Notes: generated by a model not told the origin, from the sequence alone. A DNA stretch of 64,000 nucleotides from Microbacterium yannicii PS01 (GCF_000304335.1 NZ_CAJF01000003.1:62001-126000), one strand, 5' to 3'; counted from the first letter of the stretch, positions 9,437 to 18,674 are shown. Translations and numbers: made by a program.

Positions 9437-10430
9437 ACGAGGCTCGAGCCGTCGCCCGGTCGCCCGATGAGGCGTCGGCCCGCACGAGGATGACGCCGAC
9501 GAGGATGAGCGCGCCGCCGGCGAACTGGATCGGGGCGGGAACCTCACTGAGGAACAGCCACGCGAAGCCGAGGGCGAAGAGCACCTCCGACAGCCCGACG
9601 AACGACGCCACGCGTGAGCCGATGAGCGGCACCGCCATGACCCCGAACGCGTACCCCAGGGTCGTCGCGATCCCGGCGACCCAGAGCATGGGCACGAACC
9701 ACGGCACCTCCGCCCCGGCGAGCACCACGGTGACCGGCGGAGCGATGAAGGGCATGATCCCGGTGAGGCACAGCACACCCATGACGAGGGCACCGGCGAG
9801 CAGTCCGCTCGCTGCGAGCGCGAGCGGAGGAAGGTCGTCGCCGGCGCGCTCCGAGATGACGAAGTACGCGCAGACGCACACGGCCGCAGCGAGCGCGAAC
9901 AGGGTTCCCAGCAGGTCGAACGAGGCTCCCGAGACGTCGACCACGAGGACGAGCCCGATGATCGCCACCGCCGAGCCCCACAGCACGAGCGCCGAGGGGG
10001 ACCTCCTCGTCCGTATCCACACCAGTGCGACGAGCATGACCGGCGCGAGGTATTGGATCAGCAGGGCCACGGCCACCGGCATCCGCTGCATGGCCGAGAA
10101 GAAGAAGAGCTGGCATCCGAGAACGGGCATGAGACCGAAGCCGGCGATCAGTCGCCAGTTCCGCCAGAGGAACGATCGCTGGCGCCGGATGGCGAGGAAC
10201 AGCGCGGGCGAGAGCACCAGCCCGGCGATCCCCATCCGCATGAGCAGGGCGGCGCCGAGGGACCATCCCGCTTCGAGAAGGGGCTTGACGAAAGGGCCGC
10301 TGGACGAGAACGCCAGTGCCGACACGACGCCGAGGAAGAGGCCGGTGGTGCGCATCCGCGCTGTCGAGCCGGGCATGGCCACCACCGGGAGGACCGGGAT
10401 CGGTGCGGTCGGAGCAGACATGGGCGTCAT
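9411..10430 (-). CDS. EamA-family (DMT) membrane transporter
   Basis: This is a 339-residue integral membrane protein with two EamA repeats and about ten hydrophobic helices, starting after residue 28 (TTGLFLGVVSALAFSSSGPF) and ending near residue 315 (GGALILVGVILVRAD). DMT exporters of this family move amino acids, purines or other metabolites; the substrate here cannot be read. It is divergent from a CGNR zinc-finger regulator, with nested inverted repeats in the 65-bp gap, so the two probably form a regulator/exporter pair. The first start ATG 10430 is followed by an in-frame ATG at 10421. Confidence 0.88.
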   Translation of the reverse strand: MTPMSAPTAPIPVLPVVAMPGSTARMRTTGLFLGVVSALAFSSSGPFVKPLLEAGWSLGAALLMRMGIAGLVLSPALFLAIRRQRSFLWRNWRLIAGFGLMPVLGCQLFFFSAMQRMPVAVALLIQYLAPVMLVALVWIRTRRSPSALVLWGSAVAIIGLVLVVDVSGASFDLLGTLFALAAAVCVCAYFVISERAGDDLPPLALAASGLLAGALVMGVLCLTGIMPFIAPPVTVVLAGAEVPWFVPMLWVAGIATTLGYAFGVMAVPLIGSRVASFVGLSEVLFALGFAWLFLSEVPAPIQFAGGALILVGVILVRADASSGDRATARASSSPAAPAP

Positions 10431-10434
10431 CCGG

Positions 10435-10470
10435 CTGTCAGGGGTGAATGGTGCTTACACTGGTGACAGT
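10435..10470. promoter_or_regulatory. Nested inverted repeats and -10 between EamA and CGNR genes
   Basis: CTGTCA (10435-10440) pairs with TGACAG (10464-10469), and ACTG-GTGA-CAGT (10459-10470) is a second inverted repeat. TACACT at 10456-10461 is a good -10 for the CGNR gene. The arrangement suggests an operator acting on both divergent promoters. Confidence 0.5.
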
Positions 10471-10495
10471 ATCGAAGCGGATGTCAGGAGTCAAC

Positions 10496-11050
10496 ATGGT
10501 CTTCATTCATGACACGAAGCAGAATCTGGAAGCCGCGGTATACCTCGTGAACACGCTGCCCGGCTTCGACGGGGTCGACACCCTGACCACGCTGGCGGAC
10601 TTCGACGCCTACCTCGCGGTCAACCCCTACACCGGAGTGATCCGGCGCGACGAGGCCGAGCTCTCCGCCGTGCGCGACGTGCGCGACCGGCTGCGGGAGT
10701 TGTGGAACGTCGACCGTGGCGGCGCCGTGCCGCTCGTGAACGCGATGCTCGAGGACGGCAAGGCGCTCCCCCGCCTCGTGATCCACGACGGCTTCGACTG
10801 GCACATCCATGCCACGAGCGACGACTCCCCTCTGGCCACCCGCGTCCTGGTGGAGGCGGCGATGGCATTCGTCGATGTCATCCGCGCCGATGAGTACGAC
10901 CGTGTGCGCGTGTGCGCCGCGGACGACTGCGAGAGCGTCTACGTCGACTACTCGAAGAACGGCTCGAAGCGCTACTGCGACACCGGCAACTGCGGCAACC
11001 GCATGAACGTCAACGCCTACCGGCGTCGGAAGGCGCGAGAAACCGTGTGA
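10496..11050 (+). CDS. CGNR zinc-finger / ABATE-domain regulator
   Basis: This is a 184-residue protein with an N-terminal ABATE-type domain and the C-terminal zinc finger CAADDCESVYVDYSKNGSKR followed by YCDTGNCGNRMN, the motif that names the CGNR family. Such proteins are stress-linked DNA-binding regulators in actinomycetes. ATG 10496 is chosen because CAGGAG stands 5 nt upstream; the longer in-frame start at 10448 would place coding sequence across the promoter. It is divergent from an EamA exporter, its likely target. Its last 41 bp overlap the convergent hydrolase gene. Confidence 0.88.
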   Translation: MVFIHDTKQNLEAAVYLVNTLPGFDGVDTLTTLADFDAYLAVNPYTGVIRRDEAELSAVRDVRDRLRELWNVDRGGAVPLVNAMLEDGKALPRLVIHDGFDWHIHATSDDSPLATRVLVEAAMAFVDVIRADEYDRVRVCAADDCESVYVDYSKNGSKRYCDTGNCGNRMNVNAYRRRKARETV

Positions 11051-11909
11051 TCGCGTCGGCCGCGGCGGCCGGCGTCTCGTAGTGGATGAGGTGCCCGACG
11101 TCGGGGATCTCGATCAGGCGCGCATCGGAGAACATCTTCGCGAGGCGCCGCTCCGCCTCGATGGGGGTGATGTCGTCGCGCTGGGCCGCGATCAGCAGCG
11201 TGGGCTGCGCTATGCGCGGAGCGAAGGCGCGCACGTCGTGCGACACGGACGTGACGAAGGAGTCGTGCAGCACATCGCGATCGGCGAAGCGGGAGAAGTA
11301 CGTGTCGTGCTGGTCGTGGACGAACCGACGGATGCCGGGGTCGCGGGTCTTCGCCATCGACACGCTCATCACCCGCACGATCAGCCCGTTGCGCAGGAGC
11401 GCATCCCCCCAGCGCCGAGGCAGGCGCGCGCCGGCCCAGTAGTAGAAGACCGCCAGCCGCGTGAGAAGGCCCCGCGGGCCCTCGAGCGCGGGCGCGCCGA
11501 TCGGATTCACCAGGATCACGCGGGGCGTCTGAAGCCCCCCGGCGACCGCGGCCGCCACCACGATCGATCCGAACGAGTGGCCGAGGATCACCGCGCCCGG
11601 CGCGACGGCCGCGGCGAAGTCGGTGAGCCACTCCCGGAAGAGCGAGAGATCGTGCCGTCGCCCGGGCACCGGAGCCGTCTCGCCGAAGCCCGGGAGGTCG
11701 GGCGAGATGACGCGGACGCCGGGGAGATGGGCGACCACGGGCTCGAGCCCGTGATGCTCGCCCCGGAACCCGTGGACGGCGACGATCGTGGTCTCGGCGT
11801 CGGCGGGCCCGTACTCCCAGTACACCGTCGACCCGCCGAGCACCGCGACCTCGTGACGCGTCACCGGGATCTGCGCGAGCAGGGGGGCGTACGGATTGGT
11901 CACGGGCAC
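11010..11909 (-). CDS. Alpha/beta hydrolase
   Basis: This is a 299-residue alpha/beta-hydrolase-fold enzyme. The nucleophile elbow GHSFGS (about residue 110), an acid region QRDDITP near residue 247 and the histidine in VGHLIHYETP near residue 273 form the expected catalytic triad. There is no signal peptide, so it is cytoplasmic. The GTG start at 11909 has TAGACT ending 6 nt upstream (11916-11921), so the message is predicted leaderless. It is divergent from the exonuclease gene, also leaderless. Ester, lactone or C-C hydrolase activity cannot be separated from sequence alone. Confidence 0.88.
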   Translation of the reverse strand: MPVTNPYAPLLAQIPVTRHEVAVLGGSTVYWEYGPADAETTIVAVHGFRGEHHGLEPVVAHLPGVRVISPDLPGFGETAPVPGRRHDLSLFREWLTDFAAAVAPGAVILGHSFGSIVVAAAVAGGLQTPRVILVNPIGAPALEGPRGLLTRLAVFYYWAGARLPRRWGDALLRNGLIVRVMSVSMAKTRDPGIRRFVHDQHDTYFSRFADRDVLHDSFVTSVSHDVRAFAPRIAQPTLLIAAQRDDITPIEAERRLAKMFSDARLIEIPDVGHLIHYETPAAAADAITRFLAPSDAGRR

Positions 11910-11980
11910 CCGTCGAGTCTACGAGGCTGCGGCGGAGAGCCTCCGTGCCCATGTCGGACGCCCCACATACCGTGAGCGGC

Positions 11981-12733
11981 ATGAGACGGATCCGGGCTGA
12001 TCATCGCGACGATCCGTTCCTGAGCCCGTCGGCGAAGGACGCCCCCGAGTGGACGCGAGTGATCGGCGTCTTCGATCTCGAGACCACCGGAATCGACGTG
12101 ACCTCCGACCGCATCGTGACGGCTCACGTCGGGCTGCTGGATGCCGCGGGCCGCGTCATCAGCGCGCGCGACTGGCTCGCCGATCCCGGTGTCGACATCC
12201 CGGAGGGCGCCAGTGCGATCCACGGGATCACCACGGCGCGCGCCCGCGCCGAGGGTCGTCGATCCCGGGATGTCGTGGCCGAGGTCGTCGAGGCGGTGCG
12301 CGCGCTGCTGCATGCCGGCATCCCCGTCGTCGCGTACAACGCCCCGTTCGACTTCTCCCTCCTCAAGTCCGAGGCGGTGCGCCACGGTCTCGAGCCGATC
12401 GTCGATCCGTTCCCGGTCATCGACCCCCTCGTCGTCGACAAGGCGTACGACCGGTGGCGCCGCGGCAAGCGCACACTGCAGGTCGTCGCCGCCCACTATG
12501 CGGTCAGGCTCGACGGCGCGCACGAGGCGGCGGCCGACGCCGCCGCTGCGGGCCGTGTGGCGCAGGCGCTGGCGGAACGGTTCGCGCCCTGGCTTCCGGG
12601 CACCGCCCACGAGCTTCACACCCGGCAGATCGCCTGGGCGCGCGCGCAGGCCGCGAGCCTGACCGAGTACTTCATCCAGATCGGACGGCTCGATCCCGAC
12701 GACCGCGTCGACGGCCGCTGGCCGATCCGCTGA
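11981..12733 (+). CDS. DnaQ-like 3'-5' exonuclease
   Basis: This is a 250-residue DEDDh exonuclease related to the proofreading epsilon subunit. Exo I is FDLETTG (about residue 29), Exo II is YNAPFDFSLL, and Exo III is the HEAAADA segment with the catalytic His and Asp. It lacks a GIY-YIG or helicase fusion, so it is a free-standing DnaQ homologue for DNA (or RNA) 3'-end trimming. ATG 11981 is chosen over GTG 11945 because TACCGT (11968-11973) ends 7 nt before it, giving a leaderless mRNA. A strong shared terminator follows. Confidence 0.88.
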   Translation: MRRIRADHRDDPFLSPSAKDAPEWTRVIGVFDLETTGIDVTSDRIVTAHVGLLDAAGRVISARDWLADPGVDIPEGASAIHGITTARARAEGRRSRDVVAEVVEAVRALLHAGIPVVAYNAPFDFSLLKSEAVRHGLEPIVDPFPVIDPLVVDKAYDRWRRGKRTLQVVAAHYAVRLDGAHEAAADAAAAGRVAQALAERFAPWLPGTAHELHTRQIAWARAQAASLTEYFIQIGRLDPDDRVDGRWPIR

Positions 12734-12758
12734 GGCGGACCACTCCGTCGCGAAACGA

Positions 12759-12788
12759 CGAAGACCCCGCCGGACGGCGGGGTCTTCG
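12759..12788. terminator. Bidirectional intrinsic terminator
   Basis: A 13-bp GC-rich stem (12759-12771 with 12776-12788) closes on the loop GGAC between the convergent exonuclease and L31 genes. Both outer flanks are short; the stem serves both directions. Confidence 0.85.
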
Positions 12789-12798
12789 ACAGCGGGGC

Positions 12799-13056
12799 TT
12801 ACTTGGAAGCGCCGCCGAAGTTCTTGAAGCGCTGGTTGAACTTCTCGACGCGGCCGGCCGAGTCCATGATGCGCTGCTTGCCCGTGTAGAACGGGTGCGA
12901 GGCCGACGAGATCTCGACGTCGATGACGGGGTACTCGACGCCGTCGAGCTCGATCGTCTTGTCGCTGGTCACCGTCGAGCGGGTGAGGAACGTGTCGCCC
13001 GAGCCGAGGTCGCGGAAGACGACCGCACGGTAGTCGGGGTGGATGTCAGTCTGCAT
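12799..13056 (-). CDS. rpmE2: 50S ribosomal protein L31 type B
   Basis: This is an 85-residue L31 of the type B (cysteine-free, C-minus) form: [20 protein letters not shown] near the start and [20 protein letters not shown] in the middle. Type B L31 lacks the zinc-binding CxxC pair and in many bacteria replaces the zinc form under zinc limitation, but I see no Zur-like palindrome upstream. AAAGGA gives a ribosome binding site before ATG 13056. TAGAAT at 13132-13137 on the minus strand is the best -10, giving a leader of about 70 nt. Confidence 0.95.
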   Translation of the reverse strand: MQTDIHPDYRAVVFRDLGSGDTFLTRSTVTSDKTIELDGVEYPVIDVEISSASHPFYTGKQRIMDSAGRVEKFNQRFKNFGGASK

Positions 13057-13177
13057 GGTGGTCCTTTGAAGGTGGTGCGCTGGATTTTGCCAGTGCGGTC
13101 AAAGTCTGCGGTGCGAGCGCACCAAGGGTCGATTCTACCAGGCCGAAGCGGTCTCGGAGAATCGGCCCTCCGCGGGC

Positions 13178-13978
13178 TCAGGAACCCGCGACGGCGCTCG
13201 CAGCGCGCGCGGCGTAGCGGCCGTCCTCCTCCGAGAGCCGGATGGGCACCCCGAAGGAGTCGGTGAGGGCCTCGGGCGTGAGCGTCTCGCGGATCGGCCC
13301 GGCGGCCACGGCCTGACCCTCCCGCAGCAGCAGCACGTGGGTGAAGCCGACCGGGATCTCCTCGACGTGATGCGTGACCATGATCATCGCGGGCGTGGTC
13401 GGCGCCTGGGCGTAGCCGCCGAGCAGCGCGAGAAGCTCTTCCCTGGCCCCCAGGTCGAGGCTCGCGGTGGGCTCGTCGAGAAGGAGGAGCTCGGGGTCGG
13501 TCATCACCGCGCGCGCGATCTGGACGCGCTTCTGCTCGCCGTCGCTCAGCGTCCCGAAGGTGCGATCGGCGAGGTGGTCGAGCTTCCACTCCGCGAGCAC
13601 CCGGAGGGCGCGGCGCTCGTCGATGTCCTCATAGTCCTCGCGCCAGCGGCCGAGCACGGAGTACGCGGCGGTCAGGACGACATTGAGCACGGTCTCCTCG
13701 GGCGGCACGCGCCGAGCCATCGCCGAGGAGGCGAAGCCGATGCGCGGGCGCAGCTCGAACACGTCGGTACGGCCCAGCCGCTCGGCCAGGATGGTCACGG
13801 TTCCCGACGTCGGGTGGAGCATCGTGTCGGCCATCTGCAGCACGGTCGTCTTGCCCGCGCCGTTGGGTCCGAGGATGACCCAGCGCTCGTCGTCGCGCAC
13901 GGTCCAGTTCAGGTGATCGACGATGTTCCGGGCGTTTCGGCGGACGACGACGTCGGAGAATTCGAGCACCTGGGGCAT
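13178..13978 (-). CDS. Free-standing ABC transporter ATP-binding protein
   Basis: This is a 266-residue ABC ATPase with Walker A GPNGAGKTT (residues 37-45), signature LSDGEQKRV and Walker B LLLLDEPTASLD, followed by the switch-histidine region MIMVTHHVEEIP. No permease gene is adjacent, so its partner or a non-transport role cannot be named; similar orphan ATPases are common in actinomycetes. TAGGCT (13985-13990, minus strand) ends 6 nt before ATG 13978, a leaderless arrangement. Its start lies 9 bp after the glycogen synthase stop, so the -10 sits across the end of that gene. Confidence 0.88.
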   Translation of the reverse strand: MPQVLEFSDVVVRRNARNIVDHLNWTVRDDERWVILGPNGAGKTTVLQMADTMLHPTSGTVTILAERLGRTDVFELRPRIGFASSAMARRVPPEETVLNVVLTAAYSVLGRWREDYEDIDERRALRVLAEWKLDHLADRTFGTLSDGEQKRVQIARAVMTDPELLLLDEPTASLDLGAREELLALLGGYAQAPTTPAMIMVTHHVEEIPVGFTHVLLLREGQAVAAGPIRETLTPEALTDSFGVPIRLSEEDGRYAARAASAVAGS

Positions 13979-13987
13979 GCCGCTAGC

Positions 13988-15181
13988 CTATCGGGCGGCC
14001 GTGGCGACCTCGTCGTACAGCGACGCCGTCTGCTCGGCGATGCGCTGCCAGCTGAAGTCGTTCGCCGCCCGTTCCCGACCTGCCGCGCCGTAGGCACGGG
14101 CCTGCTCTGGATCGCTCACCACCTCGGTGAGGATCCGCGCCAGGTCGGCGACATAGCGCTCCGGGTCGGTCGGCGTGCCGGTGCCGTCCTGCACCTGCTC
14201 GATGGGCACCAGGCGACCGGTCACCCCGTCGACGACGACCTCGGGGATGCCGCCTGTCGCGGTTCCCACCACGGCCGCCCCGCACGCCATCGCCTCCAGG
14301 TTCACGATGCCAAGCGGCTCGTAGACCGAGGGGCACACGAAGGTGGTGGCGGCGCTCAGGATCGTGCAGAGCTCGTGCCGCGAGAGCATCCGGTCGAGCC
14401 ACACGACACCCTCGCGCGACTGCTGCAGGCCACGGACGAGCTCCTGCACCTCGGCCATGATCTGCGGCGTGTCGGGTGCGCCCGCGCACAGGATCACCTG
14501 GACGTCGGCGGGCAGCCGCTCGGCGGCGCGCAGGAAGTAGGGCAGGCCCTTCTGTCGGGTGATGCGGCCGACGAAGACGACGGACGGCCTCGCGGGATCG
14601 ATGCCGAGCCCGGAGAGGAGCTCCGGGTCTTCGACGGGATGCCATGCCGAGACGTCGATGCCGTTGTAGATCACGCGCACGCGTGCGGGGTCCAGCGCCG
14701 GATAGCTGCGGAGGATGTCGGCCCGCATCCCTTCGCTCACCGCCACGACCGCCGCGGCGCTCTCGTACGCGCTCTTCTCGATCCAGCTCGAGACGGCATA
14801 GCCGCCGCCGAGCTGCTCGGCCTTCCACGGACGCAGCGGCTCGAGGCTGTGCGCGGTGACGATGTGAGGGATGCCGTGCAGGAGCGACGCGAGATGGCCG
14901 GCGAAATTCGCGTACCAGGTGTGGCTGTGCACCACGTCGGCGCCGGCGACATCCGAGACGATCTCGAGGTCGGTCCCGAGCGTCTGGACGGCGGCGTTGG
15001 CCGCCGTCAGCTCGGCCGGGACGCCGTAGGCCGTCGTTCCGGGTTCGTCACGGTCGGCGCCGAACGCCCGCACGCGGACGTCGACGAGCGTGCGAAGCGC
15101 CTTGACCAGCTCGGCGGCGTGGACCCCCGCACCCCCGTAGACCTCGGGCGGGTACTCCTTCGTGACGATGTCGACGCGCAT
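13988..15181 (-). CDS. glgA: Glycogen synthase / alpha-maltose-1-phosphate synthase (GT4)
   Basis: This is a 397-residue GT4-family glucosyltransferase of the actinobacterial GlgA/GlgM type, which uses ADP-glucose to make alpha-maltose-1-phosphate or extend alpha-glucan. The start MRVDIVTKEYPPEVYGGAG, the glucosyl donor region VFVGRITRQKGL and the E-x7-E motif PSVYEPLGIVNLEAMACGAA are all present. ATG 15181 is preferred to the longer frame because TAGGTT (15189-15194) ends 7 nt upstream, a leaderless promoter. It is divergent from glgC, which makes its substrate. The sequence does not show whether the acceptor is glucose-1-phosphate (GlgM) or glycogen. Confidence 0.92.
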   Translation of the reverse strand: MRVDIVTKEYPPEVYGGAGVHAAELVKALRTLVDVRVRAFGADRDEPGTTAYGVPAELTAANAAVQTLGTDLEIVSDVAGADVVHSHTWYANFAGHLASLLHGIPHIVTAHSLEPLRPWKAEQLGGGYAVSSWIEKSAYESAAAVVAVSEGMRADILRSYPALDPARVRVIYNGIDVSAWHPVEDPELLSGLGIDPARPSVVFVGRITRQKGLPYFLRAAERLPADVQVILCAGAPDTPQIMAEVQELVRGLQQSREGVVWLDRMLSRHELCTILSAATTFVCPSVYEPLGIVNLEAMACGAAVVGTATGGIPEVVVDGVTGRLVPIEQVQDGTGTPTDPERYVADLARILTEVVSDPEQARAYGAAGRERAANDFSWQRIAEQTASLYDEVATAAR

Positions 15182-15246
15182 GGCACGAAACCTAGTACAC
15201 GCGGCGCACCTGGCAAACCCGCTACCCCGGTCGCACATCGGCGCCC

Positions 15247-15252
15247 TAGGGT
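15247..15252 (+). promoter_or_regulatory. -10 box of glgC, leaderless geometry
   Basis: TAGGGT ends 6 nt before the glgC ATG at 15259. The divergent synthase gene has its own TAGGTT at 15189-15194 on the other strand, so both promoters lie inside a 77-bp gap. Confidence 0.6.
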
Positions 15253-15258
15253 GGTCCC

Positions 15259-16503
15259 ATGCCAGCAGCGCCCAAGGTCTTCGGAATCATCCTCGCCGGC
15301 GGGGAGGGCAAGCGGCTGATGCCCCTGACCGCGGATCGCGCCAAGCCCGCGGTGCCGTTCGGAGGGCAGTACCGGCTCATCGACTTCGCGATCTCCAACC
15401 TGATCAACTCGGGGCTTCGCCAGATCGTGGTGCTCACGCAGTACAAGTCGCACAGCCTCGATCGCCACATCTCCCAGACCTGGCGGATGTCGGCGCTGCT
15501 GGACTCGTACGTCACATCGGTTCCCGCGCAGCAGCGCCTGGGCAAGCGGTGGTTCTCGGGATCGGCCGACGCCATCCTGCAGAGCCTCAACCTCATCAAT
15601 GACGAGCAGCCCGACATCGTGGTGGTGATCGGTGCCGATCACGTGTACCGGATGGACTTCCGGCAGATGCTGGCAGCTCACATCGAGTCCGGCGCGCGGG
15701 CAACGGTCGCCGGCATCCGCCAGCCCATCTCGCTCTCGAACCAGTTCGGCGTCATCGACGTCGACAAGGACGACCCTGTCAAGATCAACGAGTTCCTCGA
15801 GAAGCCTCTCGACGCGACAGGTCTGGCGGATGCGCCGGATCAGGTCCTCGCGTCGATGGGCAACTACATCTTCGACGCCAACGCGCTCATCGAGGCCGTC
15901 GAGGCCGACGGCGAGCTGCCGACGTCGAACCACGATATGGGCGGCGACATCGTGCCGTACTTCGTCGGCCGCGGCGAGGCCGGGGTCTACGACATGAACC
16001 GCAACGACGTCCCCGGCTCGACGGACCGCGACCGGTACTACTGGCGCGACGTCGGAACGATCGACTCGTTCTACGACGCGCACCGCGACCTGATCTCGAC
16101 CCTGCCGATCTTCAATCTGTACAACATGGACTGGCCGATCCACTCGCAGGCCGTCAACTCGCCGCCCGCCAAGTTCGTGCGCGACTCGGTGGGACGCATC
16201 GGCAACGCGATCGACTCGATCGTCTCGCTCGGCTCGGTGCTGTCGGGCACACATCTCGAGCGCAGCGTGGTGGGGCCGTGGACGCTCGCCGGCGGCGGGT
16301 CGACGATCACCGACTCGGTGCTCTTCGACCACGTGCACGTGGGCGCAGGTGCCCGCATCCACCGCGCGATCCTCGACAAGAACGTCGTGCTCGAGGAGGG
16401 CGCGACGGTGGGCGTCGACCGCGAACGAGACCTCGCGCGGGGCTTCACGGTCACCGACACGGGAATCACCGTGGTGGGCAAGGGCATCCGCGTCGAACGA
16501 TGA
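15259..16503 (+). CDS. glgC: Glucose-1-phosphate adenylyltransferase
   Basis: This 414-residue enzyme makes ADP-glucose from ATP and glucose-1-phosphate, the committed step of glycogen synthesis. The N-terminal nucleotidyltransferase signature is [20 protein letters not shown], then GADHVYRMD and the glucose-phosphate-binding FLEKP. The C-terminus is a left-handed beta-helix ([20 protein letters not shown]). Length and order match actinobacterial GlgC. It is predicted leaderless and is divergent from the synthase that consumes its product. serB follows with its own promoter. Confidence 0.96.
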   Translation: MPAAPKVFGIILAGGEGKRLMPLTADRAKPAVPFGGQYRLIDFAISNLINSGLRQIVVLTQYKSHSLDRHISQTWRMSALLDSYVTSVPAQQRLGKRWFSGSADAILQSLNLINDEQPDIVVVIGADHVYRMDFRQMLAAHIESGARATVAGIRQPISLSNQFGVIDVDKDDPVKINEFLEKPLDATGLADAPDQVLASMGNYIFDANALIEAVEADGELPTSNHDMGGDIVPYFVGRGEAGVYDMNRNDVPGSTDRDRYYWRDVGTIDSFYDAHRDLISTLPIFNLYNMDWPIHSQAVNSPPAKFVRDSVGRIGNAIDSIVSLGSVLSGTHLERSVVGPWTLAGGGSTITDSVLFDHVHVGAGARIHRAILDKNVVLEEGATVGVDRERDLARGFTVTDTGITVVGKGIRVER

Positions 16504-16547
16504 CCGGACCGGCGGGGACCGCCCGGCGCTCCCGCTAGCGTGGAGGG

Positions 16548-17189
16548 ATGCCCGCCGCGCCCGTCCGCTTCCTCGTCGTGCTCGACGCCGACTCCACGCT
16601 GATCCGCAACGAGGTCATCGAGCTCATCGCTGACGAGGCGGGCCGCGGCCCCGAGGTCGCCGCGGCGACCGAGGCGGCGATGCGCGGCGAGGTCGACTTC
16701 GCCACGAGTCTGCGGTCCCGCGTCGAGGTGCTTGCCGGGGTGCCGGTGACGGCTTTCGCCCGGGTCCTCGCACGGATCGAGCCGACGCCCGGCGTGCACG
16801 AGCTGATCGACGCCGTCCACGACCGCGGCGGAGCAGTGGGCGTGGTGTCGGGCGGGTTCCACGAGATCCTCGACACGATCGCCCCCCGGCTCGGCGTCGA
16901 CGTGTGGCGCGCGAACCGCCTGGCCACGGCGGACGAGGCGCTGAGCGGCCTCGTGGACGGAGACATCGTCGACGCCGCGGGCAAGGCGCAGGCTCTGGGC
17001 GAGTGGGCCGCCGAGCGCGGCGTCGCGCTGAGCCGCACCATCGCGATCGGGGACGGCGCGAACGACCTCCTGATGATGGCGGCGGCCGGCCTGGGCGTGG
17101 CGTTCAACGCCAAGCCCGCGGTCCGCGCCCAGGCCGACGTCGTCGTGGGCCCGGTCGATCTGAGCGAGATCATCCCGCTCCTCCCCTGA
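16548..17189 (+). CDS. serB: Phosphoserine phosphatase (HAD family)
   Basis: This is a 213-residue HAD phosphatase for the last step of serine synthesis. Motif I is VVLDADSTLI with the nucleophile Asp13 and acid Asp15, motif II is SGGFHEI, and motif IV is GDGANDLLMM. It lacks the N-terminal ACT domains found in mycobacterial SerB2, so it is the short form. TAGCGT (16536-16541) ends 6 nt before the ATG. The intervening GGAGGG resembles a ribosome binding site but would lie upstream of the predicted transcription start. It is a monocistronic gene between glgC and a hydrolase. Confidence 0.93.
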   Translation: MPAAPVRFLVVLDADSTLIRNEVIELIADEAGRGPEVAAATEAAMRGEVDFATSLRSRVEVLAGVPVTAFARVLARIEPTPGVHELIDAVHDRGGAVGVVSGGFHEILDTIAPRLGVDVWRANRLATADEALSGLVDGDIVDAAGKAQALGEWAAERGVALSRTIAIGDGANDLLMMAAAGLGVAFNAKPAVRAQADVVVGPVDLSEIIPLLP

Positions 17190-17234
17190 GTCCGGCGCGA
17201 CGCGCATGTCGGAGACGCGGAGTACCGTCGGGGC

Positions 17235-17942
17235 ATGCACATCATCCTCATTCCCGGTCTGTGGCTGGACGCGTCGACGTGGGGCGAGGTCACGCCTGCT
17301 CTCGAAGCGGCGGGTCACCGCACTCATCCGCTCACGATGCCAGGGGTCGGCGCTCCCGCGGCCGATTCGAGCCGCATCGGAATCGCCGACTGGGTCGCCG
17401 CCGTCGTCGACGAGATCGACGCTCTCGACGGCCCCGTCGCCGTCGTCGGTCACTCGGGTGGCGGCAACGTCGCGTACGGCGCCGCCGATGCTCGGCCCGA
17501 GCGCGTGACGCGCGTCGTGTTCCTCGACACCATCCCTCCCACCGACGGCGGCTCGATCTGGGAGTTCCCCGTGGTCGACGGAGTCATCCCGTTCCCGGGA
17601 TGGGACTCGTTCGAAGAGGCCGAGATCGCCGACCTCGACCCGCAGACGAGAGCGGATGCCGCCGCCCGGGCGATGTCGGTGCCCGAGCGAGTCCCCACCG
17701 ACCCGCTGCGGCTCACCGACGAGCGGCGGCGGGCCGTGCCCGCCACCATCATCACCAGCACGGTGCCGGCGGACGACATCCGGGAGTACATCGCGAAGGC
17801 TCCCGCGTGGGCGGCCGAGCTCGCCGCCATCGAGAATCTCGACATCATCGTCCTGAACGGGCCGGACGAGGCCACCGGCCACTGGCCGCAGTTCTCGAAG
17901 CCGGGCGCCGTGGCCGAGGCGATCCTTCAGGCGATCGGCTGA
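17235..17942 (+). CDS. Alpha/beta hydrolase (esterase-like)
   Basis: This is a 235-residue cytoplasmic alpha/beta hydrolase starting MHIILIPGLWLDASTWGEV, with the nucleophile elbow GHSGGGN (about residue 76) and a late histidine in ATGHWPQFS (about residue 216). The compact form without a large cap resembles small actinobacterial esterases. The substrate is unknown. TACCGT (17223-17228) ends 6 nt before the ATG, a leaderless promoter. It converges on a FabG-like reductase with a 21-bp gap and no clear terminator stem. Confidence 0.85.
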   Translation: MHIILIPGLWLDASTWGEVTPALEAAGHRTHPLTMPGVGAPAADSSRIGIADWVAAVVDEIDALDGPVAVVGHSGGGNVAYGAADARPERVTRVVFLDTIPPTDGGSIWEFPVVDGVIPFPGWDSFEEAEIADLDPQTRADAAARAMSVPERVPTDPLRLTDERRRAVPATIITSTVPADDIREYIAKAPAWAAELAAIENLDIIVLNGPDEATGHWPQFSKPGAVAEAILQAIG

Positions 17943-17963
17943 GCCGCGAGTCTTCGCTTCCGC

Positions 17964-18674
17964 TCAGTGCCCCATGCCCAGGCCGCCGTCGACCGGGATG
18001 ACGGCGCCTGAGATGTACGCGGCGTCGTCCGAGGCGAGCCAGGCCACGACTCCGGCGACCTCGTCCGCCGTGGCGAAGCGCCCGGCGGGAATGCTCTTCT
18101 TGTACTCCGCCTGCGTCTCTTCGGCGAGCTCGGCGGTCATGTCGGTCTCGATGAAGCCCGGCGCGACGACGTTCGCGGTGATCCCGCGCGCCCCGAGCTC
18201 GCGCGTGAGCGACCGCGCGAAGCCGACCAGCGCGCTCTTGGAGGCGGAGTAGTTGATCTGTCCTGCGGAGCCGTAGAGGCCGACGACGCTGGAGATGAGG
18301 ATGACGCGACCCCATCGGGCACGCAGCAGGCCCTTCGACGCGCGCTTGACGACACGGAAGGCGCCGCCGAGATTGGTCGCCACGACGCTGTCGAAGTCGT
18401 CCTCGGTCATCCGCAGCAGGAGCGTGTCCTTCGTGATGCCGGCGTTGGCGACGACGATCTCGACCGGACCCAGCTCCTTCTCGACCTGCGAGAATGCGGC
18501 GTCCACCGACGCGGCATCCGTCACGTCGGCTCGCACGGTGAGCGTGCCCTCGGGGCCTTCTCCAGACCGGGCGGTGACGGCGACGCGGTACCCCTGCGCC
18601 ACGAAGCGCTCCGCAATGGCGCGGCCGATGCCGCGGTTTCCGCCGGTGACGAGGACGACGCGATCGCTGGACAT
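17964..18674 (-). CDS. FabG-like 3-oxoacyl-ACP reductase (SDR family)
   Basis: This is a 236-residue short-chain dehydrogenase/reductase. The cofactor loop is TGGNRGIG (residues 10-17), and the catalytic Ser and YSASK (Tyr-x3-Lys) are in ISSVVGLYG...INYSASKSAL. The C-terminus GAVIPVDGGLGMGH is typical of FabG, the NADPH-dependent reductase of fatty acid synthesis. No other fatty acid genes are nearby, so a role in that pathway is likely but not proven by context. GGGGAG precedes ATG 18674, and TAGGCT at 18708-18713 (minus strand) gives a normal leader of about 27 nt. Confidence 0.9.
   Translation of the reverse strand: MSSDRVVLVTGGNRGIGRAIAERFVAQGYRVAVTARSGEGPEGTLTVRADVTDAASVDAAFSQVEKELGPVEIVVANAGITKDTLLLRMTEDDFDSVVATNLGGAFRVVKRASKGLLRARWGRVILISSVVGLYGSAGQINYSASKSALVGFARSLTRELGARGITANVVAPGFIETDMTAELAEETQAEYKKSIPAGRFATADEVAGVVAWLASDDAAYISGAVIPVDGGLGMGH

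Noticed and set aside
13057..13177. Zur-controlled leader for L31 type B
   Set aside because: I looked for a Zur-like palindrome with central AT-rich symmetry and found none.
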